In this document: positions 8,774 through 17,586 of the stretch, one piece after another
Numbering within the stretch: position 1 is the stretch's first letter
Layout of the letters: every line of letters begins with the position of its first letter
NCBI GenBank assembly: GCA_026399015.1
Contig: JAPLRS010000039.1
Span: 1-32,955 of the forward strand
DNA: 32,955 bases
Source of the DNA: Methylococcales bacterium
GTDB taxonomy: Bacteria; Pseudomonadota; Gammaproteobacteria; Methylococcales; Methylomonadaceae
Direction: 5' to 3'
Position numbers and translations under genes: made by a program
The notes under the pieces: generated by a model
What the model was told of the DNA's origin: nothing
The model's database searches: none
What the model saw: the letters and a program-made list of their open reading frames with translations, nothing else

Positions 8774-9348
8774 TTATCAACATCAATTTATTACCTTGGC
8801 GCATAGACATACAGCAACAAGAAATAATTAATTTTCGTAAGCTACTTATACTGACTGTACTACTAGTGATTTTTGTAATTAGTTTATTGCACATATTACT
8901 CAAAACGGCACAAACTTCCCAACTAACTTCCATCCAATTTATTCAGCTAGCCTCCATTAAGCAAAATAAAAAGTTGCTTGATATCCAACAATTAGAACTC
9001 AACAGACAAAAACTAATCAGCAAAATTAACTTGCTTCAAAAGTTACAAGTAAGTCGTATAGAAACGATGCATTTATTAGCAGAATTACCAACACTTTTAC
9101 CTGAAGGTGTTTATTTAACTCATTTGACACAAAAGAACCGAGAAATAAACTTTTCTGGTAAAGCACAATCCCATCATGAAGTATCTATCTTTATGCAAGC
9201 GATAACAACATCTGTTTGGCTACAAACCCCCAAGTTACAAGTTATCGAAAGCAAAGAAAAGTATGCAGATCAACCTTTATTAAATGATTTTTCATTAACA
9301 GCAATATTGCAGACGCCTTGTGAAAGTTTGCTGAATACGCTGAGGTAA
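8770..9348 (+). CDS. pilN: Type IV pilus alignment protein PilN
   Basis: Bitopic inner-membrane protein that pairs with PilO and docks on PilM. The chosen ATG overlaps the pilM stop (ATGA) and gives the family's diagnostic N-terminus MIININLLPWR, whose INLLPWR peptide is the known PilM-binding motif. One membrane helix follows at about residues 24-45, then a coiled coil (about 50-95) and a small ferredoxin-like periplasmic domain containing LPEGVYLTHL. 192 residues is normal for the family. Translation from an upstream in-frame start at 8740 is possible but would place extra residues before the conserved motif. Confidence 0.93.
   Translation: MIININLLPWRIDIQQQEIINFRKLLILTVLLVIFVISLLHILLKTAQTSQLTSIQFIQLASIKQNKKLLDIQQLELNRQKLISKINLLQKLQVSRIETMHLLAELPTLLPEGVYLTHLTQKNREINFSGKAQSHHEVSIFMQAITTSVWLQTPKLQVIESKEKYADQPLLNDFSLTAILQTPCESLLNTLR
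9342..9346 (+). promoter_or_regulatory. Ribosome binding site positioned for an ATT start of pilO
   Basis: GAGGT lies at the very end of pilN, with six bases between it and the ATT at 9353. There is no ATG, GTG or TTG in the pilO frame between the preceding in-frame stop (9341-9343) and the GTG at 9407. Confidence 0.55.
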
Positions 9349-9352
9349 CCCC

Positions 9353-9952
9353 ATTTTAAATTTACCAGCACTTATACAGTCACCAAAGATCACTAAATAT
9401 ATATTAGTGTTTCTTACTATAACAATAGGATTGAGCATCGGCTTTTTGATTGATACATACCCTGAACTTCAGGCCTTAGCACAATTGAAAACAGAAAAAT
9501 CAAAACTAAAAAACATCTTGATCAATCAAAATCTGCAAACGCAACACTACACAGAAGCCTTGGCTGAATTAATAGAAATCGAAGTGCAGCTGAATAGTCT
9601 TATTAAAGCCATACCAGCACAAGATGAACTAAACGACCAACTTATAGAGATTTCAAAAATTGGCGTGGAACAAGGTTTAAAGTTTGAATTATTCAAACCT
9701 ATGCCCGCAATCAACCAAGAGCTTTTTACTGAACACCCAATCAGCATCAAAATCATCGGCAGTTATGCGGAAATTTGTTTATTTGCAAGTGGCTTATCGA
9801 CTTTACCAAGACTGGTAACTTTAAGTGAAATCAATCTCGAATCAGTCAATATAAAAGGCAAGTTGATCATGACAGGAATAATCTCAAGCTATAACGAAAA
9901 GAATCCAATAAGAAGCATAAGCCCTCCTGAACCAAATACATCCGAGCAATGA
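9353..9952 (+). CDS. pilO: Type IV pilus alignment protein PilO, probable ATT start
   Basis: PilO is the PilN partner in the inner-membrane alignment complex. It has a short cytoplasmic tail, one membrane helix, a coiled coil and a ferredoxin-like periplasmic domain. The only conventional start in frame is GTG at 9407, which would begin inside the membrane helix. Reading on upstream, the frame is open to the stop at 9341. Translation from ATT at 9353 gives (M)LNLPALIQSPKITKY before the helix (about residues 16-35), a sensible PilO N-terminus, and 199 residues in all, a normal length. A GAGGT site stands at the right distance. A one-base change (ATG to ATT, real or a sequencing error) explains it equally well. 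The gene overlaps pilP by four bases (ATGA). Confidence 0.8.
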   Translation: MLNLPALIQSPKITKYILVFLTITIGLSIGFLIDTYPELQALAQLKTEKSKLKNILINQNLQTQHYTEALAELIEIEVQLNSLIKAIPAQDELNDQLIEISKIGVEQGLKFELFKPMPAINQELFTEHPISIKIIGSYAEICLFASGLSTLPRLVTLSEINLESVNIKGKLIMTGIISSYNEKNPIRSISPPEPNTSEQ

Positions 9953-10509
9953 TCATATGTCTAATTGAAAATAAGTGCTTAAAAAGCATTCTCGTCATGA
10001 CACTTCTTTGTTTAATTATATTGAGTGCTTGTAGCAATGATGAACTTGAAGAGCTTAATAGATCACTGAATGCTACGACAACCACTAAAGTAAAATCGCA
10101 AATAAAACCCTTGCCAAGTGTTTGTGAATTTAAATCCTTTAACTATGAAACAAAAGATCAACGAAACCCATTTGTGGCTTTTAAAGTAACTGAGACGACT
10201 AAACTCGCCGCTAAAGATAATATCTTTAAAACACTCGCCCCTAACTCACACAGAACAAAAGAAATCTTAGAAGCTTACCCTTTAAATACTCTAAAAATGC
10301 TCGGCCATGTTATATACAGAAACGGTTTTTGGGCCCTCATTAAATCGGCAGATGGCGAGTTATATCGCGTTACAACTGGCAATTATTTAGGAACAAATTT
10401 TGGCAAGGTAATAAATATCACCCCAGATAAAGTCACTGTACTTGAACTTATACAAGATCAACAAAACGAATGGCATGAACAAAATACCACAATTAATTTA
10501 ATACAGTGA
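9949..10509 (+). CDS. pilP: Type IV pilus lipoprotein PilP
   Basis: Inner-membrane-anchored lipoprotein linking PilN/PilO to the PilQ secretin. 186 residues with a lipoprotein signal ending LSAC (Cys at about residue 28), a disordered linker, the family motif RNPF near residue 65 and the HR domain from about residue 100 (EAYPLNTLKMLGHVI, then FWALIKSADGELYRV and NYLGTNFGKV). It is translationally coupled to pilO by ATGA and overlaps the reading frame of pilQ. An internal ATG at 9997 would still leave a signal sequence, but the coupled start is preferred. Confidence 0.92.
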   Translation: MIICLIENKCLKSILVMTLLCLIILSACSNDELEELNRSLNATTTTKVKSQIKPLPSVCEFKSFNYETKDQRNPFVAFKVTETTKLAAKDNIFKTLAPNSHRTKEILEAYPLNTLKMLGHVIYRNGFWALIKSADGELYRVTTGNYLGTNFGKVINITPDKVTVLELIQDQQNEWHEQNTTINLIQ

Positions 10510-10517
10510 GAGGCGCA

Positions 10518-12158
10518 ATGCATCTAATTATCATCAGGCCAAACCTAGCTAAACATTACAATCAATTAAACAAACAATTGCTGAGGTTTGTCCTATTAAT
10601 AAGTCTTTTCAACACCAGCCTTGCAGATACTGTATCGAATAAGACACTCATAAACACGCATGATAAATCTGTCAGTAATCCAAATAAAACACCTGCTGTT
10701 TCTGAAAAAATCTCCAGCAAAAAATATAACGGTGAACACTTATCATTAAATTTTCAAGACATTGAAGTAAGGAGTGTCATTGCAATTTTAGCGGAATTTA
10801 CCCATCAAAACATTGTGGCTGGCGATGATATAACCGGCACCATCACTTTAAAATTAAATGAGGTTCCTTGGGATGAAGCGCTAGATTTTATCCTCATGAC
10901 CAAAGGCTTAGAAAAATTTGCCTCCGGCTCCGTTATTTTAATTGCCCCCGCAGGCAAAATTAAAGATTACAAAGCTCAGCAACAAGAAACCGAAAATGCA
11001 ATCGAGCAATTAGAGCCGCTAATCACTGAATATGTAAAAATCAATTATGCAAAAGCCGAAAACTTTAGAAACCTCTTAAACGGCCAAGATACGAGTCAAT
11101 TTAGTGGTTGTAGTAACGACAAAACCACAGGCCTCAGTTCATCAAACCTTGCTCATGCCAATTACACTTCTTCTTTAGCTGTAGATACGGTCAATATTAT
11201 TCCCACACCGACTACCCCCGAACAAACACCAAGTAAAATCAATAAAAAAGACAGCTTTAAAATTTTATCACCACGAGGAACTGCTGTAGTTGATGCCAGA
11301 ACTAATACTCTAATTATCCGGGAGACAGCGAAACGCTTAGATGAAGCTAAAAAACTGATTGCTAAATTAGACATCCCCGTTCGACAAGTAATGATTGAGT
11401 CTAGGATTGTTATCGCGAGTAATACGTTTGCTAAACAATTAGGCGTCAGATTTGGAGTTGCAGGAAACAACGTAAAGTTTGGTAGCAGTTCCGGCGGTGT
11501 AGGCTCAGTTAATGATTTAGGAGGCACTACTGGTAGCATCAAAGGTACGCAAGTGTTAAATGACGCACTTGTTGATCTAGCCGCCACAAATCCATATGGC
11601 CAATTGGGTATGACCTTAGCAAGAGGCGCTGATTATGTCTTAAACCTTGAGTTATCTGCCCTTCAAGATAAGGGGAAAGGCGAAATCATCTCAAACCCAA
11701 GAGTGATGACAACTGACCGTTGCGGTGCAAAAATTAAACAAGGTACCCAAGAACCTTACCAATCAGGCTCTACCCCCACCACTCCAGCAAATATTCAGTT
11801 TATTGATGCACTTTTAGAATTAGATGTAATTCCACAAATCACGCCTAGCGGTAGTATCTCTATGGCGCTCACTATAACCAAAAATGAACCCAATTATTTA
11901 CTGCAAAAAGCCAACCAACCTCCACCATTAACAAAACGTGAGGTTGAAACAACAGTTCAAGTGATGGACGGTGAAACAGTAGTATTAGGCGGTGTTTTTG
12001 AAGGCACCTCGGTGAATACTACTAACTCCGTGCCCTACATAGCCGACTTGCCTTTCATAGGGGCATTATTTAAACGCAGCATTAATACAGATGATAAAAA
12101 AGAACTACTTATTTTTATTACTCCCAAAATTATAAAAGACAACGCGGCTAGCAATTGA
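10518..12158 (+). CDS. pilQ: Type IV pilus secretin PilQ, short form lacking AMIN domains
   Basis: Outer-membrane secretin through which the pilus fibre exits. The 546-residue product has a signal peptide with a long polar n-region (cleavage likely near SLA-DT, about residue 36). A secretin N0/STN domain follows at about 70-135 (LSLNFQDIEVRSVIAIL). The N1 domain is interrupted by a low-complexity insert (about 195-245), and the secretin core then runs to the end, with the signature VMDGETVVLGGVFEG near 485. Family members are usually about 700 residues with one or two AMIN domains ahead of N0. Here only about 35 residues separate signal and N0. Start: ATG with GAGAGG just upstream; a GTG at 10506 overlapping pilP is the alternative. 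Confidence 0.92.
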   Translation: MHLIIIRPNLAKHYNQLNKQLLRFVLLISLFNTSLADTVSNKTLINTHDKSVSNPNKTPAVSEKISSKKYNGEHLSLNFQDIEVRSVIAILAEFTHQNIVAGDDITGTITLKLNEVPWDEALDFILMTKGLEKFASGSVILIAPAGKIKDYKAQQQETENAIEQLEPLITEYVKINYAKAENFRNLLNGQDTSQFSGCSNDKTTGLSSSNLAHANYTSSLAVDTVNIIPTPTTPEQTPSKINKKDSFKILSPRGTAVVDARTNTLIIRETAKRLDEAKKLIAKLDIPVRQVMIESRIVIASNTFAKQLGVRFGVAGNNVKFGSSSGGVGSVNDLGGTTGSIKGTQVLNDALVDLAATNPYGQLGMTLARGADYVLNLELSALQDKGKGEIISNPRVMTTDRCGAKIKQGTQEPYQSGSTPTTPANIQFIDALLELDVIPQITPSGSISMALTITKNEPNYLLQKANQPPPLTKREVETTVQVMDGETVVLGGVFEGTSVNTTNSVPYIADLPFIGALFKRSINTDDKKELLIFITPKIIKDNAASN

Positions 12159-12192
12159 AAACCTTATCAATATTAATTAGCATGATAATCTT

Positions 12193-12221
12193 CCCAATTG
12201 GGTAGCATTTAATCTTATAAT
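12193..12221 (+). promoter_or_regulatory. Candidate aroK promoter with a palindrome over the -35 position
   Basis: A perfect TATAAT lies at 12216-12221. The expected -35 window is occupied by the perfect 10-bp palindrome CCCAATTGGG (12193-12202) rather than a recognisable TTGACA, which suggests an activator or repressor site. The next-best -35, TTCCCA, would need a 19-bp spacer. A start near 12228 would give aroK a leader of about 190 nt. Confidence 0.4.
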
Positions 12222-12301
12222 ACGTGTTCTTTAAAAACACACTGAATAATGACTTTCGTTTAATTATTCATAGTTGATGTTAATTACCCTTGATAAACAT
12301 A

Positions 12302-12414
12302 AATCATCACGGTAATTCTAGAAAATACAAAATTCGCAAAAGCATAAGATAACGCGGTGTTATCAATTTTTTACACCCCCCTTAATAGGGAAGTTTTAAA
12401 CCATCACGGTAATT
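12302..12414 (+). repeat. Direct repeat of 13 bp in the aroK leader
   Basis: CATCACGGTAATT occurs at 12305-12317 and again at 12402-12414, 97 bp apart. The match extends upstream with one mismatch (AAATCATCAC against AAACCATCAC). The second copy abuts the aroK start codon. It may be a relic of a local duplication or a regulatory element. Confidence 0.6.
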
Positions 12415-12416
12415 TG

Positions 12417-12941
12417 ATGACCAGATCAGAAAATATATATTTAGTTGGCTTAATGGGCGCAGGGAAAACCACAATTGGTCGCCAATTAGCTAAAAACCTA
12501 GGCTTACCTTTCTATGATAGTGACAAAGCAATTGAAGAAAGTACAGGCGTTGATATCCCTACCATTTTTGAATTTGAAGGCGAAAATGGCTTTAGAGATA
12601 GAGAACAAAAAATGTTGCAACAGTTAACTCAGCTAAAAGGCATTGTTTTAGCGACAGGTGGTGGTGCAGTTTTAAGAGAAGAAAACCGAAACTTATTAAA
12701 AGAACATGGTTATATCGTTTATTTACAATGCTCAGTAGATCGTATTTTAGAGCGTACAAGACGAGATACCCAACGACCCTTATTAAAAACAGAAAATCCT
12801 AAAGAGCGTATTCAGAGTTTGTTTACAGAGCGTGAACCGCTTTACTTATCTTGTGCAGACTTTGTTGTAGATACCGGTATTATGCAAAGCAAGGCCGTTG
12901 TGCATCACATTCTTGATGAATATAAATCCGCAAAATACTAG
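12417..12941 (+). CDS. aroK: Shikimate kinase
   Basis: Phosphorylates shikimate at the 3-hydroxyl with ATP, the fifth step of the aromatic amino-acid pathway. 174 residues, the standard length. The P-loop GLMGAGKTT is at residues 11-19, the Mg2+/shikimate site YDSDK at about 33-37 and the glycine-rich GGGAV at about 80; the lid arginines include RDTQRPLL near 117. The frame extends upstream to a GTG at 12357, but the family begins at [11 protein letters not shown], so the ATG at 12417 is chosen even though it has no strong Shine-Dalgarno. It is followed four bases later by aroB, the usual partner. Confidence 0.94.
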   Translation: MTRSENIYLVGLMGAGKTTIGRQLAKNLGLPFYDSDKAIEESTGVDIPTIFEFEGENGFRDREQKMLQQLTQLKGIVLATGGGAVLREENRNLLKEHGYIVYLQCSVDRILERTRRDTQRPLLKTENPKERIQSLFTEREPLYLSCADFVVDTGIMQSKAVVHHILDEYKSAKY

Positions 12942-12945
12942 TTCC

Positions 12946-14025
12946 ATGAATAAAATATTAGTTGAATTGGGTAACCGTACTTACCCAATTTATATAGGTT
13001 CAAATTTATTAAGTAATCCAGAGCTTTATACACAACACATCAAATCAAAGCAGGTTGTTGTTATTAGCAACGAGACAATCGCCCCGCTTTATTTAGAAAC
13101 TGTTATAAAACAGCTATCTAGTTTTCAAGTTGAAAGCGTGATATTACCTGATGGTGAACAATATAAAACTTTAGAGTATGTCACGCGTATTTTTGACGAA
13201 TTACTCGCTAATAAATTTAGCAGAAACTCAACCTTAATAGCCTTAGGTGGTGGTGTAATTGGTGACATGGGGGGCTTTGCAGCCGCTTGTTATCAACGAG
13301 GCATTAATTTTATTCAGATTCCAACCACCCTATTAGCACAAGTAGATTCATCTGTTGGCGGTAAAACCGGCGTAAATCATCCTCTTGGTAAAAACATGAT
13401 TGGGGCATTTTATCAGCCTCAATGTGTTATAGCTGACGCGGATGTTTTAGACACCTTAGACGATAGACAACTTGCAGCCGGCTTAGCCGAAGTTATTAAG
13501 TACGGTTTAATTAGGGATTTAGATTTTTTTGTCTGGCTTGAAAACAATATCAGCGCTTTATTAGCCCGAGATAAAAATGCTCTTTCTTACGCAATTGAAA
13601 AATCCTGCTTAAATAAAGCTGAAATTGTTTCAGAAGACGAAACAGAAACGGGCGTTAGGGCAACTTTAAACCTGGGTCATACTTTTGGACATGCCATTGA
13701 AACAGGCTCAGGCTATGGCGTGTATTTACACGGGGAAGCTGTTGCAATAGGTACCTGCCAAGCAGCTGATTTATCGAGAAGAAAAGGCTGGTTAACGACT
13801 GAAGATGTTGAACGAATCATTAAGTTATTCGAACAATGTAATTTACCCACTACCCCACCTAAAGATTTAGATTCCGAGCGTTTTATTGACTTAATGTCAG
13901 TCGATAAAAAAAATATCGATGGGCAAATACGCGTTATCTTATTAAAACAAATAGGCGTAGCCACTTTACCGATAGGGGTAGATAAAGCTAGTTTACGAGA
14001 AACTCTCGACACCTATGGAAGATAA
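12946..14025 (+). CDS. aroB: 3-dehydroquinate synthase
   Basis: NAD+- and metal-dependent cyclisation of DAHP to 3-dehydroquinate, the second shikimate-pathway step. 359 residues, family-typical. Visible motifs: GGGVIGD at residues 101-107 (NAD binding), [12 protein letters not shown] at 134-145 (substrate site), [11 protein letters not shown] near 184-194 (catalytic Glu/Lys) and [11 protein letters not shown] near 243-253 (metal-binding His). The ATG lies four bases after the aroK stop; upstream in-frame starts fall inside aroK. The last 11 bases overlap the DamX-like gene. Confidence 0.96.
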   Translation: MNKILVELGNRTYPIYIGSNLLSNPELYTQHIKSKQVVVISNETIAPLYLETVIKQLSSFQVESVILPDGEQYKTLEYVTRIFDELLANKFSRNSTLIALGGGVIGDMGGFAAACYQRGINFIQIPTTLLAQVDSSVGGKTGVNHPLGKNMIGAFYQPQCVIADADVLDTLDDRQLAAGLAEVIKYGLIRDLDFFVWLENNISALLARDKNALSYAIEKSCLNKAEIVSEDETETGVRATLNLGHTFGHAIETGSGYGVYLHGEAVAIGTCQAADLSRRKGWLTTEDVERIIKLFEQCNLPTTPPKDLDSERFIDLMSVDKKNIDGQIRVILLKQIGVATLPIGVDKASLRETLDTYGR

Positions 14026-14845
14026 CGATACTTTTGAAAAATTTAAGCTACCGCTGTTATTTCAAAAAAATCAGGTCTTCCACTCATTTATTACTCAAGA
14101 AATAACTAAGCAAGTTGACCTTGTAATCCACCTTATTGATAATTCAAATGCGAGCTTAGTTATTTTAGGTCCAGAGGGCGTTGGAAAATCAACTTTAATT
14201 GATATTCTACAAAAGCGAAAAAAAGACTGTTGGCTATACTGCATTATTAACGCGAAACCGGCATTAACGCTGGCAACCATAAAAGCGCATATTGATAAAA
14301 TTAAAAGCAAAAATGCTTTTGATAAACGCTACAAACAATTCGTACTGATTATTGATGATGCCACTTATTTACAAGCAGGTATTATTGATACCATCATTAA
14401 TCTAAGTTTAGAGAGCCAACAATTTCGGGTAATATTATTATTTACCCATGAAGAATATGAGCTTAAAACAGCAACAGACACTATTTTAAATGCATGTTAT
14501 TTACTTGAAATCTCACCGCTCACTAAAACACAGTGTGCAGATTTCTTACAATTTTTAGACCCATCTTTTAGTAACTATCTTGAACATGATGAGTTTAAGA
14601 TTGATGAAATTTATGCTGAAACCCAGGGACTACCCGGAAAAATTATTGCGTTATTACCTTCAACACAAACTTTAAAGCAGCGTAATTATGGACTGCTATT
14701 TTTAATAATTGCAGTAATTAGTTTAGTATTACTAGCTTTAGTGACTCAATTCTTAACTGATCCAGATATGAGAAATAAAATCTCCAACCTTAATTCTACG
14801 ATCAATAGCACTATAACGCCAACAACAGATCAACCTAATTCTTAA
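14015..14845 (+). CDS. DamX-like membrane-anchored AAA ATPase without SPOR domain
   Basis: A P-loop ATPase related to the GspA/ExeA and DamX N-terminal ATPases, occupying the position of damX after aroKB. Of 276 residues, the Walker [10 protein letters not shown] is at 52-60 and Walker B FVLIIDDA at 109-116; a sensor-like region follows, then one membrane helix at about 225-247 and a 29-residue Ser/Thr/Asn-rich tail. DamX proteins elsewhere carry a periplasmic SPOR domain that targets denuded septal peptidoglycan. None is present here, so septal binding by this protein is doubtful. It overlaps aroB by 11 nt, so it is co-translated. Function is inferred mainly from position and the ATPase fold. 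Confidence 0.75.
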   Translation: MEDNDTFEKFKLPLLFQKNQVFHSFITQEITKQVDLVIHLIDNSNASLVILGPEGVGKSTLIDILQKRKKDCWLYCIINAKPALTLATIKAHIDKIKSKNAFDKRYKQFVLIIDDATYLQAGIIDTIINLSLESQQFRVILLFTHEEYELKTATDTILNACYLLEISPLTKTQCADFLQFLDPSFSNYLEHDEFKIDEIYAETQGLPGKIIALLPSTQTLKQRNYGLLFLIIAVISLVLLALVTQFLTDPDMRNKISNLNSTINSTITPTTDQPNS

Positions 14846-14892
14846 CAGACTTTAATTAAAACCATCATTTCCTACTCTAAAACCAACACACT

Positions 14893-15957
14893 ATGACTGC
14901 TTTAACCAACGACATATTTTTAAGAGCGCTATTAAAACAACCTATTGATCGAACTCCCGTATGGATGATGCGTCAAGCTGGTAGATATTTACCTGAATAT
15001 CGTCAAGTTAGAGAGCAAGCAGGCAGTTTCCTTAATTTATGTACGAACCCAGAGTTAGCTTGCGAAGTTACCTTACAACCTTTAAGACGCTTTAAGTTTG
15101 ACGCCGCTATTTTATTCTCAGATATCTTAACTATTCCAGATGCAATGGGTCTAGGTTTGTACTTTAGTGAAGGTGAAGGCCCACAATTTAAATCCCCAAT
15201 TAAAACAGCTGCCGATATTCATAACTTGCCTATTCCTGATCCACATGCTGAATTAAAATATGTGATTGACGCAGTGAGCCTTATTAGAAAATCTTTAGCT
15301 GGGGCTGTGCCACTAATTGGTTTTTCTGGTAGCCCATGGACGCTAGCCACTTACATGGTTGAAGGCGGTAGCAGCAAAAGCTTTCAAAAAGTTAAAAGTC
15401 TGATGTATGAACAGCCCGCTTTAACACACACTTTACTGGATAAATTAGCTCAGTCTGTCGCTGCCTATCTAAACGCCCAAATCGCTGCAGGTACACAAGC
15501 GGTTATGGTATTTGATACCTGGGGCGGGATGCTAAGCACTGAAGACTATAATGAGTTCTCACTCAATTACGCAAAACAAGTAAAAGCATTATTAAACGAC
15601 GGACCTAACGGCGAAAAGATACCCAGCATCTTATTTACTAAAGGTGGTGGATTATGGTTAGAATCGATGGCCGATTCTGGATATGACGCTTTAGGTTTAG
15701 ATTGGCAAACTGACATTCATAATGCCCGTACCAGAGTCGGTGACAAGGTTGCGCTTCAAGGTAACATGGATCCAGTGACACTGTATGCAAATCCTGAAGT
15801 AATTACCGAAAAAGTAAAAGTTGTCTTAGAAAAATACGGCAAGGGCTCTGGGCATGTCTTTAATTTAGGCCACGGCATTTTGCCTGATATAAATCCAGAA
15901 CATGTTAAAGCAATGGTGGATGCTGTGCGCACTTATAGTCCGCTTTATCATCAATAA
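14893..15957 (+). CDS. hemE: Uroporphyrinogen decarboxylase
   Basis: Cofactor-free cytoplasmic enzyme that removes four acetate carboxyls from uroporphyrinogen III to give coproporphyrinogen III in heme synthesis. 354 residues, normal length. The signature [15 protein letters not shown] is at residues 22-36 with the substrate-binding arginines. [12 protein letters not shown] near 76 holds the essential Asp, [16 protein letters not shown] is at about 143-158, and [10 protein letters not shown] lies near the C-terminus with its conserved His. It is 47 bp after the DamX-like gene and probably in the same transcript as aroKB; it ends before a hairpin shared with convergent accA. Confidence 0.97.
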   Translation: MTALTNDIFLRALLKQPIDRTPVWMMRQAGRYLPEYRQVREQAGSFLNLCTNPELACEVTLQPLRRFKFDAAILFSDILTIPDAMGLGLYFSEGEGPQFKSPIKTAADIHNLPIPDPHAELKYVIDAVSLIRKSLAGAVPLIGFSGSPWTLATYMVEGGSSKSFQKVKSLMYEQPALTHTLLDKLAQSVAAYLNAQIAAGTQAVMVFDTWGGMLSTEDYNEFSLNYAKQVKALLNDGPNGEKIPSILFTKGGGLWLESMADSGYDALGLDWQTDIHNARTRVGDKVALQGNMDPVTLYANPEVITEKVKVVLEKYGKGSGHVFNLGHGILPDINPEHVKAMVDAVRTYSPLYHQ

Positions 15958-15974
15958 GCGCAGATATCAGATTG

Positions 15975-16004
15975 AGTGCCATTAGATTTTGAACTAATGG
16001 CACT
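15975..16004. terminator. Perfect hairpin between convergent hemE and accA
   Basis: AGTGCCATTAG (15975-15985) and CTAATGGCACT (15994-16004) form an 11-bp perfect stem with an eight-base loop. No U-run follows on either strand, so it is not a classical intrinsic terminator. It may stop both transcripts weakly or protect 3' ends. Confidence 0.6.
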
Positions 16005-16022
16005 TAACAGATTTACTAACGA

Positions 16023-16982
16023 TTAAGCTTCAGTATAAACACCAAACTTCATTATTCGTTGATATCTATTTTTTAATAACTTATCAACATCTTGCAACTT
16101 CAATTCTTTCAAATGTCGGATTAATGTCTCTTTTAAATTGCCACTAATAGCGGCATAATCACGGTGCGCACCGCCCAGTGGCTCTCTAACCACCTCATCC
16201 AAAAAGCCTTGTTCACGAATTCTATCTGAAGTAATCCCCATTGCTTCCGCAGCTAATTGAGATTTCTCGGCGCTTTTCCATAAGATAGAAGCACAGCCCT
16301 CGGGAGAAATAACCGAATAAGTACTGTATTCCAACATAATTAAACGATCACCCACACCAATCGCTAAAGCACCACCCGAACCACCTTCACCGATAATTGT
16401 ACAAATAATAGGTGTTTTAAGCGTGGTCATTTCAAACAAGTTCTTTGCAATAGCTTCGCTTTGCCCACGCTCTTCGGCACCAATACCAGGATACGCACCT
16501 GGAGTGTCTATTAAACAGATAATTGGTAATTTAAAGCGTTCGGCCATTTTCATAACACGTAAGGCTTTACGATAACCTTCAGGACGCGGCATACCGAAGT
16601 TACGGTGAATTTTCTCTTTAGTATCCCTACCCTTCTGATGACCAATAACTACAACAGGTTGATCATCTAAACGTGCTAGACCACAAATAATAGCTGGATC
16701 ATCGGCATAAGCCCTGTCGCCATGCAACTCATGAAAATCTGTGAACATATGTTCAATGTAATCGAGAGTATAAGGACGACCAGGATGTCTGGATAATCTT
16801 GAAATTTGCCAATCAGATAAATCACTGAAAATAGTCTCAGTGAGCGACAAACTTCTATCTTGTAACTGTTTTAAGGCCCCTGAAATATCAATCTCATTGT
16901 CAGACTCAACATTACGGAGTTCTTTTATTTTTGCTTCTAATTCAGCGATAGGTTGTTCAAAATCGAGAAAATTTAGATCCAT
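16023..16982 (-). CDS. accA: Acetyl-CoA carboxylase carboxyltransferase subunit alpha
   Basis: Alpha half of the carboxyltransferase that moves carboxyl from biotin to acetyl-CoA, making malonyl-CoA for fatty-acid synthesis; it works with AccD, which is not in the window. 319 residues with the short N-terminal helix typical of AccA ([19 protein letters not shown]). The crotonase-like core includes [13 protein letters not shown] near 113-125, [17 protein letters not shown] near 163-179 and the oxyanion-hole glycines [12 protein letters not shown] near 199-210. It is transcribed alone, convergent with hemE. Confidence 0.97.
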   Translation of the reverse strand: MDLNFLDFEQPIAELEAKIKELRNVESDNEIDISGALKQLQDRSLSLTETIFSDLSDWQISRLSRHPGRPYTLDYIEHMFTDFHELHGDRAYADDPAIICGLARLDDQPVVVIGHQKGRDTKEKIHRNFGMPRPEGYRKALRVMKMAERFKLPIICLIDTPGAYPGIGAEERGQSEAIAKNLFEMTTLKTPIICTIIGEGGSGGALAIGVGDRLIMLEYSTYSVISPEGCASILWKSAEKSQLAAEAMGITSDRIREQGFLDEVVREPLGGAHRDYAAISGNLKETLIRHLKELKLQDVDKLLKNRYQRIMKFGVYTEA

Positions 16983-17011
16983 GTAGTCAACTTATTGTGT
17001 GCAGTTATATT

Positions 17012-17040
17012 AATTCCGCTAATTTTATAGAAAATTCCGC
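17012..17040 (-). promoter_or_regulatory. Candidate accA promoter/operator: AATTCCGC repeated 21 bp apart
   Basis: AATTCCGC occurs at 17012-17019 and 17033-17040, a spacing of 21 bp (two helical turns). On the minus strand (reading toward accA) a TATAAA lies between the copies. The arrangement suits a regulator gripping one face of the DNA over the promoter, but the -35 is weak and the pattern is short. Confidence 0.35.
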
Positions 17041-17170
17041 ATTATTACTAAATAAATTCATATTTTTGTCATAGTAGGCGAACGTACACACTGGTTTTAT
17101 AGTAAAATTTCGCCGCAAACAAACCGAATCAATACCTTAACTCAACTCTGAATCCAGCACTACACTAGCG

Positions 17171-17575
17171 ATGTATACAATTACTAAAGAAGTTTACTTT
17201 TGTTATGGCCACCGACTTATGAACCATCAAGGTAAATGTCGTAATTTACATGGACACAGTGTAAAAGCCTCCATCTCAATACAACAAAAGCACCTAAATG
17301 AAGACGGAATGGTCGTTGACTTTGCTGATGTTAGAGATTGCGTTGAAGATTTTGTAGATAAACACCTAGATCATAATTTTTTACTCCATGAAAATGATCC
17401 CATTATTCCCGCATTAACAGCCAATAAAGAACGCTTTCTAGCCATTAAAGAGCATCCAACTGCAGAAGTCATTAGCAAAATGATTTACCAACATATTAAA
17501 AAAGCCGGGTTCAATGTTTCACAAGTAGTGTTATGGGAAACCTCTAGCGCTTCAGCCTGCTATCAAGAAGACTAA
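17171..17575 (+). CDS. queD: 6-pyruvoyl-tetrahydropterin synthase / QueD family protein
   Basis: T-fold enzyme of the PTPS/6-carboxytetrahydropterin synthase family, acting on dihydroneopterin triphosphate, most often in queuosine precursor synthesis. 134 residues, normal for the family. The zinc-binding histidines are visible as YGHRL (H14) and LHGH (H27, H29), with the catalytic Cys in GKCRN (C23). The C-terminal VVLWETSS carries the conserved Glu that binds the pterin ring. No other queuosine genes are near, so a pterin or folate role (PTPS-III type) cannot be excluded; the symbol is provisional. It is followed 11 bp later by the DUF1249 gene. Confidence 0.85.
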   Translation: MYTITKEVYFCYGHRLMNHQGKCRNLHGHSVKASISIQQKHLNEDGMVVDFADVRDCVEDFVDKHLDHNFLLHENDPIIPALTANKERFLAIKEHPTAEVISKMIYQHIKKAGFNVSQVVLWETSSASACYQED

Positions 17576-17586
17576 GTTTTCGATTC

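Noticed and set aside
11162..11587. 141-codon minus-strand frame inside pilQ
   Set aside because: It lies opposite the well-supported PilQ N1 and secretin core, and its composition is that of a reverse-strand shadow.
12357..12416. GTG start 20 codons upstream of aroK
   Set aside because: The extra residues are not like shikimate kinases and come from the A/T-rich leader; the ATG at 12417 gives the standard length.
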